A DNA stretch of 64,000 nt from Ascaris suum (Eukaryota; Nematoda; Chromadorea; Rhabditida; Ascarididae), in contig CM024190.1 in the NCBI GenBank assembly GCA_013433145.1, positions 1,550,001 to 1,614,000 on the forward strand, read 5' to 3'. Below are positions 63,101 to 64,000 of the stretch, one piece after another. Made by a program: the position numbers and the translations under genes. Within the stretch, counting starts at the first letter, position 1, and every line of letters begins with the position of its first letter. Under the pieces are notes generated by a model, which was not told where the DNA came from, made no database searches, and saw only the letters and a list, made by a program, of their open reading frames with translations.

Positions 63101-63886
63101 TCCATATTTGGGTCCGTAGGATGTGGCTTATATTTTTACGCTCAGAGATTTATATCAGGTGATGGGGGATTAGACTGTAATTTGATTAGAAGTTGCTGTT
63201 TTTAGAGTTCTGAGTTCTGCTTGCAAACAGGTAATCGCTAACTGCTTTAAACATTCAAATTAATAGGATGTATTTCTGATTTCTTTCAGCACTGTTCATA
63301 TTCCTTTCTGATTTCTGAAGTGTGCTATGTAGTGGAAGCAAAGTCATAGCCAAAAGACTGCTCCCATCTTCCTCCGTTCTACTCCGTCCTCTCTGAGTCA
63401 GTAGTCAGGTAGGAACTTATGTTCAGCTGTCGCACGTGGGTACAAAAGTCTCTCTAATTGGTGATCAGTGATGGATTCATTTGATTAAGCCTTCGCCGGA
63501 GAACTCTCGTTCCCGTTGTGTATCTCGTATGGCGACCTGTTTCGAGATATTGGGGACGTAGTATTGTGTGAGTTTTCGTATTTCTTCATTGATCCCCTCA
63601 TCGACACTAACTGGAGGAGCACTGATTTTCGAATGGACTTCAGGCAGCATTAGCGGAGAATGAAAGTAACCGTCGTCTCGCCGAATGGCAAGAGAAGAGC
63701 GCAGAGATGGAAGCGCGCCGTCAAGAGGTTGAAGCTGCGTACTCGCTGCTGACTAGTTACTATCAGCAGCTACAAGAGGCCTACAATGCTCTCTATGCTC
63801 GTTTTTGTATCGCCAAAGCTGACGTAAGCACAGAAACGTGTGTGGAAGCCGATCAAAGAGATGACGAGGAGCAGTGCAATCTTTCG
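24248..63886 (+). CDS. large multi-exon coiled-coil protein gene (3' end probably outside the window)
   Basis: About 28 exons joined in consistent phase encode roughly 1,670 residues. Almost every exon is rich in Glu, Lys, Leu, Gln, Arg and Ala with heptad spacing, the mark of extended coiled coils. In order: a CxxC-bearing N-terminus, a basic coil (residues about 51-218), a Ser/Pro/Thr linker with a PP1-docking KVTF (about 240-345), then coils to the end, broken by acidic linkers (about 680-690 and 1,350-1,425). No motor, GRIP, kinase or membrane segment was seen. Long coiled-coil proteins of this type act as golgins, centrosomal or cortical tethers. A nematode protein to compare first is LFI-1, a LIN-5 interactor, but that suggestion is from memory and untested. 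One junction breaks phase (33,953 to 34,692). Introns were read and hold nothing beyond the items listed. Confidence 0.85.
24486..24687. repeat. interleaved inverted repeat, A-B-A'-B' layout
   Basis: Segment A (24,500-24,528) and its exact 29-base reverse complement A' (24,597-24,625) alternate with segment B (about 24,527-24,592) and its diverged reverse complement B' (about 24,626-24,687). The arms also extend imperfectly outward (24,486 and 24,639). The order cannot come from a simple hairpin element. It fits a tandem A-B repeat, half of which has been inverted. It lies in the intron between exons 1 and 2. Confidence 0.9.
24778..24844 (+). CDS. coiled-coil gene exon 2
   Basis: After a TGATTTAG acceptor, the frame reads HTIPKEGSVAKRLLDMFGTD and QR up to a GTTTAAG donor. 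It enters with one base and leaves in phase 0, which agrees with the longer form of exon 1 and with exon 3. The frame is closed by stops on both sides, supporting a short exon. Confidence 0.55.
25088..25192 (+). CDS. coiled-coil gene exon 3
   Basis: Thirty-five codons, phase 0 at both ends, between TGCTTTAAG and GTATGCTT. It encodes a basic helix (SKFATYKLKSKGRLAQLKQS) followed by an acidic tail ending in SWQ. The Lys/Ala-rich pattern is echoed in exon 10. Confidence 0.8.
25810..25947 (+). CDS. coiled-coil gene exon 4
   Basis: Forty-six codons, phase 0 at both ends, donor GTAAGTT. The sequence (LLIRLAESENELDHRQKEAE and onward) has clear heptads. The acceptor may be TTGAAG or, three bases later, GAAGAAG, which would drop one lysine. 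Confidence 0.85.
27548..27667 (+). CDS. coiled-coil gene exon 5
   Basis: Forty codons after CGACTTCAG, donor GTTTATAAG, phase 0 at both ends. It encodes SLEEQLRSALDRRTSTDERR then an acidic helix ending in RMHSQM. The middle HPADLEE could kink the coil. Confidence 0.85.
28385..28525 (+). CDS. coiled-coil gene exon 6
   Basis: Forty-seven codons after TTTTTGTAG, donor GTAAGATT, phase 0 at both ends. It reads MELNNTILDKERQILDLQEM and then CREQGQLVQAKSRAFQIVQQ. This segment is the one most worth using for homology searches, because it is not low in complexity. Confidence 0.88.
29837..30011 (+). CDS. coiled-coil gene exon 7, Ser/Thr-rich linker
   Basis: Fifty-eight codons plus one base after CTGCCTCAG, donor CCAG/GTCACTT (weak). 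The composition changes from coil to a Ser, Thr and Arg-rich stretch (SARKETSRTRSRESSSPGHA). It is probably disordered and a likely phosphorylation region. It leaves in phase 1 and joins exon 8 in frame. Confidence 0.82.
30565..30613. repeat. 17-bp direct repeat pair
   Basis: TTATGAGATAGATTGCA occurs twice with a 15-base spacer, inside the intron between exons 7 and 8. No coding or splice role is visible. Confidence 0.85.
30999..31196 (+). CDS. coiled-coil gene exon 8, linker with PP1-docking motif
   Basis: Sixty-six codons between AAATTGTAG and GTTGGTTG, entering with two bases and leaving with one. It is Pro/Ser/Thr-rich (MSPPPADPSEDRSSFTTETT), then carries a basic patch RKQRKKVTFDLTPQT. 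KVTF at 31,154-31,165, preceded by basic residues and followed by Asp, fits the RVxF docking motif for protein phosphatase 1. Four Ser/Thr-Pro sites surround it. Confidence 0.88.
31691..31821 (+). CDS. coiled-coil gene exon 9
   Basis: Acceptor TTCTGCAG, donor GTTCGTTA. Two bases complete a glycine from exon 8. Then come LDTMDDEIAQAIIDLTAEND and QLRRTIQEMESS, marking the return to coiled coil after the linker. It leaves in phase 0. Confidence 0.86.
32705..32836 (+). CDS. coiled-coil gene exon 10
   Basis: Forty-four codons after GGTTTCAG, donor GTATACG, phase 0 at both ends. LEEEVEQVRREGRNQALKAR then AAAQGRIRDLEEKIAVMQQE is a strongly charged heptad helix with the same Lys/Ala/Arg pattern as exon 3. 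Confidence 0.9.
33145..33243 (+). CDS. coiled-coil gene exon 11 (tentative)
   Basis: Acceptor CTCTTCAG, donor TCT/GTTAGT. Thirty-three codons in phase 0 at both ends (MKNKSELSKAAAPRCTMRKE). It fits the reading frame, but its composition is less coil-like and it could be a chance open stretch. Skipping it leaves the frame intact. Confidence 0.35.
33856..33953 (+). CDS. coiled-coil gene exon 12
   Basis: Acceptor TTATGCAG, donor AA/GTAAGC. It reads VERLNANVETLRAGREWTLE and ENGRLLEQLAAS. It leaves in phase 2, while the next clear exon (34,692) starts in phase 0, so an intervening exon or a sequence error must be present. Confidence 0.82.
34692..34878 (+). CDS. coiled-coil gene exon 13
   Basis: Acceptor GAAGGCAG, donor AAGG/GTAGGA. 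Sixty-two codons plus one base: KFKELREELDESNAECENLR then KDRDVIVKLADDVDEAQRTA and on to DDVDRLK, a regular coil. It leaves in phase 1 and joins exon 14 in frame. Confidence 0.88.
35755..35952 (+). CDS. coiled-coil gene exon 14
   Basis: Acceptor GATGTTGCAG, donor AATG/GTCAGT. It enters with two bases and leaves with one. The coil reads AIEAQGEYIEVLEADVVIYE through KAFETKLKALEQEKEQMTKR. The donor is weak, yet the phase matches exon 15, 13.2 kb away. Confidence 0.85.
39378..39408. repeat. poly-T followed by G-rich tract
   Basis: About 14 T are followed by GAGGGGAGGGGAGGGGG. The G part has three runs of at least four G. It is an isolated simple-sequence feature of the big intron. Confidence 0.8.
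40608..40640. repeat. poly-T tract of about 33 bases
   Basis: The longest pure homopolymer in the window. It could be the A tail of a retroposed element on the minus strand, but no recognisable element body lies beside it. Confidence 0.93.
42690..42706. repeat. G-rich tract
   Basis: GGGTGGGGGGGGGG, just beyond the 3' side of the minus-strand BRI3-like gene. On the transcribed strand of that gene it reads as a C run. Confidence 0.8.
42759..42950 (-). CDS. BRI3-like (Brain_I3 family) small zinc-ribbon membrane protein
   Basis: The 63-residue frame begins MPNCPVCKVQSVKKQFTWKG, continues with a hydrophobic Cys/Phe-rich stretch (residues about 20-36, VFCFPCGMYCC) and ends its conserved part with NRQLYCPLCGC. 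Paired cysteines at 4/7 and 44/47 flank the hydrophobic segment. This is the layout of the C-terminal half of Brain protein I3, a lysosome- and membrane-associated relative of the LITAF-like fold. An in-frame stop lies five codons before the ATG with no splice acceptor between, so the Pro-rich N-terminal half usual in the family is absent here. After residue 50 (CAG/GTTAGC) a splice donor is possible; otherwise the protein ends SLFSAHFQM. It lies antisense inside the coiled-coil gene's large intron. Confidence 0.65.
   Translation of the reverse strand: MPNCPVCKVQSVKKQFTWKGLLYGVFCFPCGMYCCLKTNRQLYCPLCGCQVSISSLFSAHFQM
42951..43020 (-). promoter_or_regulatory. GC-rich leader upstream of the BRI3-like gene
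   Basis: The 70 bases before the ATG are rich in CG dinucleotides, unlike the AT-rich surroundings. They could be a promoter or 5' leader. No TATA box was seen. Confidence 0.3.
43943..44010. repeat. imperfect GGTATGGT / GGTTATGG repeat
   Basis: At least five short variants of GGTATGG, GGCTATGG and GGTTATGG follow one another, some preceded by TTT. They occur inside the large intron with no coding context. Confidence 0.7.
45566..45589 (-). terminator. polyadenylation signals (AATAAA) for the small minus-strand gene
   Basis: On the minus strand AATAAA occurs twice, overlapping and shortly after the TAA stop of the downstream frame. Position and strand suit cleavage and polyadenylation a little further on. 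Confidence 0.5.
45588..46104 (-). CDS. small minus-strand gene, hypothetical protein
   Basis: After a CCTTTTTTAG acceptor (46,104) the first ATG (46,066) opens MFNKFTISKNGRMREEAFDL and continues as a charged, regular sequence to IFT at 45,902. There a GTAAATG donor and a CCCTTCTCAG acceptor define a 46-base intron. The next exon, in phase, reads LRLIPTKIYQVQKFIKIYEL and stops near 45,772. A second frame over the same 3' region (45,803 to 45,588) is also protein-like (CRWKCSIEDNEMNCKTLRSA to KTKFPGTMKK) and would be reached by a different, weaker acceptor. Two AATAAA signals follow its stop. No family was recognised. It lies antisense in the coiled-coil gene's large intron. Confidence 0.5.
46225..46242 (+). 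promoter_or_regulatory. GC-box-like, quadruplex-prone tract
   Basis: GGGTGGGGGGGCGGGGC on the plus strand has four G runs with one-base loops. It contains GGGCGGGGC, a GC-box-like core. It lies about 30 bases downstream of the TATA-like box as read on the minus strand, close to the expected start of that transcript. Confidence 0.45.
46274..46279 (-). promoter_or_regulatory. TATA-like box
   Basis: TATATA sits within GTGGTATATATTCGCG on the minus strand, in an otherwise CG-rich stretch. It is about 200 bases before the first ATG of the small minus-strand gene. The core is symmetrical, so it could also serve the plus strand. Confidence 0.4.
47745..47819. repeat. long hairpin, 35-bp arms, 5-base loop
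   Basis: The left arm (47,745-47,779) and right arm (47,785-47,819) are reverse complements with a single difference, at 47,761 (A in the left arm) against 47,803. Paired in the plus-strand transcript this is an A opposite C; in the minus-strand transcript it is a U-G pair. The loop is CGGGT. No target-site duplication was evident. Confidence 0.95.
49197..49438 (+). CDS. coiled-coil gene exon 15
   Basis: Acceptor GAATTGCAG, donor GAA/GTAATCG. It enters with two bases and leaves in phase 0. ERLRIKALSAKIRSLEEENV then SMVARLEEAQTALSNMQRAG is coil. A polar insert APDVAELSSSDDECNTIRTQ with an acidic Ser cluster follows, then coil again. The minus strand shows only Ser-rich shadow frames. Confidence 0.9.
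50681..50768 (+). CDS. coiled-coil gene exon 16
   Basis: Acceptor ACTATTTTAG, donor GCAC/GTATGTT. It reads NESKLRKYESLASEGCGQRI then EEELRQQAA. It enters in phase 0 and leaves in phase 1. It is one of the shortest exons of the gene. Confidence 0.85.
51123..51192. repeat. (TA)n microsatellite
   Basis: About 70 bp of alternating T and A in the intron between exons 16 and 17. It is the third such array in the window and the only one inside the gene. Confidence 0.97.
52062..52238 (+). CDS. coiled-coil gene exon 17
   Basis: Acceptor TTTTTCTAG, donor CAGA/GTTCGG. It enters with two bases and leaves with one. SADREFALQRQITELRSENA then YRTALADCSDHEIRLREAEE is a strong coil. A later donor (52,243) would break the join to exon 18. 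Confidence 0.82.
53287..53302. repeat. poly-C tract
   Basis: About 16 C end a pyrimidine stretch and are followed directly by AG, so they look like an extreme splice-acceptor tract. No exon follows. Confidence 0.9.
53665..53960 (+). CDS. coiled-coil gene exon 18
   Basis: Acceptor TCGCTTACAG, donor CAG/GTACGCT. Ninety-eight codons after two entering bases: DDVLEHLKQEIEEARDRIQH, then ELERELKETKRESAIAESRM, then KLIDEERHRLEEKQMEMDRI. It is an unbroken charged coil. It leaves in phase 0. Confidence 0.92.
54290..54466 (+). CDS. coiled-coil gene exon 19
   Basis: Acceptor TCACTTCAG, donor CAG/GTAAATT, phase 0 at both ends. Fifty-nine codons: ISEMESLLHSLRVNLSEREE then TVAKDEARKCRTELEHAKLA and on to a Gln-rich end. 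Confidence 0.92.
54735..54780 (+). repeat. 24-bp duplication carrying a second splice acceptor
   Basis: CAGTTGGATATG occurs twice, 24 bases apart. Each copy follows a CAG that can act as an acceptor (TTCCAG and TTTCAG). Using the first adds eight residues (LDMINEFQ) to exon 20 without changing the frame. Confidence 0.75.
54759..54983 (+). CDS. coiled-coil gene exon 20
   Basis: Seventy-five codons from the GAGTTTCAG acceptor, or eighty-three from the upstream copy. The donor is AAG/GTGTTCG. It contains LDMEKASLESEWTEVRSMLV, a short linker EQTPSPTVNADE, then coil RVQQLEGSVTQMNAIIKQQN. Phase 0 at both ends. Confidence 0.88.
55605..56386 (+). CDS. coiled-coil gene exon 21, very large exon
   Basis: A 260-codon exon after ATATTTCAG, about five times the usual length here. 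The donor is CAGTG/GTTGGTT (phase 2). The coil runs almost throughout (KAVDLQW at the end), for example RLENEQLRSQLNALAELCEE, ELVRLRDDVARADEERNIAH and ELIAEMQQLEDANNIIKKQY. A short polar break, LTGKVEHVKLDDS, lies near residue 105 of the exon. The long matching open frame on the minus strand is a Ser-rich shadow. Confidence 0.95.
56623..56804 (+). CDS. coiled-coil gene exon 22
   Basis: Acceptor AATATCGTAG, donor AATG/GTAGATA. It enters with one base, completing a Trp codon, and leaves with one. EVESLRALLNAARDDADRRQ then QELEELHRQNEVLNAEKYNL is regular coil. The last residues turn Gln-rich. Confidence 0.9.
57055..57120. repeat. 33-bp tandem duplication
   Basis: Two adjacent copies of a unit starting TTGTTGGAAAGGGCGAGGGG differ by one base (GCGTACT against GCATACT). 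They lie in the intron between exons 22 and 23. The open frame they create is not supported as coding. Confidence 0.93.
58164..58408 (+). CDS. coiled-coil gene exon 23, acidic linker
   Basis: Acceptor AGTTTTAG (a nearby GGAAG is an in-frame alternative two codons earlier), donor AAG/GTAAGAA. Eighty-one codons after two entering bases: acidic and Pro/Ser-rich (SEKPVVETLPPGLVSTADSE), then STVALLEHEQNDQREHVTAA. It is a probable flexible spacer between coil blocks. It leaves in phase 0. Confidence 0.75.
58605..58670 (+). CDS. coiled-coil gene exon 24 (tentative)
   Basis: After a good acceptor (TTTCTCCACAG) the frame reads LIMAVREVVQKQEVLKNHFG and CR before GTTCTTT, phase 0 at both ends. An earlier donor (GAG/GTAGTG) would leave a seven-codon exon. 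It is coil-like and fits the frame, but is short. Confidence 0.42.
58671..60775. other. intron sequence without a supported exon
   Basis: Apart from the inverted repeat, no exon with matching phase was found. The 145-codon open frame at 59,341-59,778 lacks coil character and has no splice sites that keep the gene in frame. Confidence 0.55.
58953..59015. repeat. imperfect inverted repeat, about 24-bp arms
   Basis: TTCCAGAATAGTCTCGGGGT and onward at 58,953-58,976 pairs with 58,992-59,015 with about four mismatches across a 15-base loop. CCTCAAGGTTT also occurs as a direct repeat just outside both arms (about 58,944 and 59,027). Confidence 0.8.
60776..60979 (+). CDS. coiled-coil gene exon 25
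   Basis: Acceptor TACTTGCAG, donor GCG/GTTAGAT, phase 0 at both ends. Sixty-eight codons: EDEGHVSTDEQLIQNENALL then EDVHHLMILNNELETAVEAL and a Trp-containing end (GELWSLNGQLKA). Coil resumes after the acidic linker. Confidence 0.88.
61306..61386 (+). CDS. coiled-coil gene exon 26 (tentative)
   Basis: Acceptor GTCATTCAG, donor GCG/GTACTGC. Twenty-seven codons in phase 0 at both ends (LALDVELEPSDELAHQALEG). It is GC-richer than the intron around it. Removing it does not disturb the frame, so it may be an optional exon or chance. Confidence 0.4.
62291..62437 (+). CDS. coiled-coil gene exon 27
   Basis: Acceptor AATTCTCAG, donor CAG/GTTGTTG, phase 0 at both ends. Forty-nine codons, extremely charged: DREDLSEKLCEMARLRENER then DEARERERELEDQKEMAERS. 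It may form a single alpha helix or a coil. Confidence 0.9.
62438..63643. other. intron sequence without a supported exon
   Basis: No coil-type exon was found. Open frames here, such as 62,885-63,205, start with protein-like residues but soon become AT-driven and lack a matching acceptor and donor. Confidence 0.5.
63644..63886 (+). CDS. coiled-coil gene exon 28 (last exon seen)
   Basis: Acceptor GGACTTCAG. It encodes AALAENESNRRLAEWQEKSA, then a Tyr-rich coil LLTSYYQQLQEAYNALYARF. Two donors compete in the same phase: GAC/GTAAGCA at 63,823 and TCG/GTGAGCG at 63,886. The longer form adds an acidic tail (CVEADQRDDEEQCNLS). The frame stays open towards the window edge, so the C-terminus is not seen. 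Confidence 0.88.
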
Positions 63887-64000
63887 GTGAGCGTTTATTC
63901 CTGTAGGTGTTGTAGCGATGGATTCTATAGATACTTTATCCTATGGAAAAAACAGGTAACATCACAGGTGGGTTAAGAAGTAAGTATTATTATGAAAAGT

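Overview
The window looks like nematode nuclear DNA. It is AT-rich and full of A/T runs, poly-C/poly-G tracts and (AT)n microsatellites. Its one large gene is split into many short exons joined by GT...AG introns whose acceptors are mostly TTTCAG, TTGCAG or TTTTAG. The phylum call is an inference from intron style and composition. The long introns (hundreds of bases to 13 kb) suggest a parasitic or large-genome nematode rather than Caenorhabditis, but I cannot name the species.

Layout. Positions 1 to about 20,700 are gene-poor. They hold microsatellites, homopolymer tracts, a decayed LINE-type reverse transcriptase fragment near 11.9 kb and a few short open islands of unknown meaning. At 20.77-21.17 kb a GC-richer stretch could be a small two-exon minus-strand gene (low confidence). 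From 24.25 kb to the right edge runs one plus-strand gene. I reconstruct about 28 exons (25 well supported, 3 tentative) with about 5 kb of coding sequence, or roughly 1,670 residues, almost all predicted alpha-helical coiled coil. Reading phases agree at every junction except one (33,953 to 34,692). The gene appears to continue beyond the window.

The coiled-coil gene is interrupted by a 13.2 kb intron (35,953-49,196). Inside it, on the opposite strand, are a short BRI3-like (Brain_I3 family) zinc-ribbon/membrane protein gene at 42.8-42.95 kb and a second small gene at about 45.6-46.3 kb. The second has a TATA-like box, a 46-base intron and AATAAA signals. The same intron holds a near-perfect 35-bp-arm hairpin at 47.75 kb.

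The coiled-coil protein starts with a CxxC motif. A basic coiled segment follows, then a Ser/Thr-Pro-rich, probably disordered linker carrying a textbook PP1-docking motif (KKVTFD), then a long series of coils including a single 782-base exon. The architecture resembles golgin, centrosomal or cortical scaffold proteins. I cannot assign a gene symbol from sequence alone. No tRNA, rRNA, spliced-leader RNA or CRISPR array was recognised.
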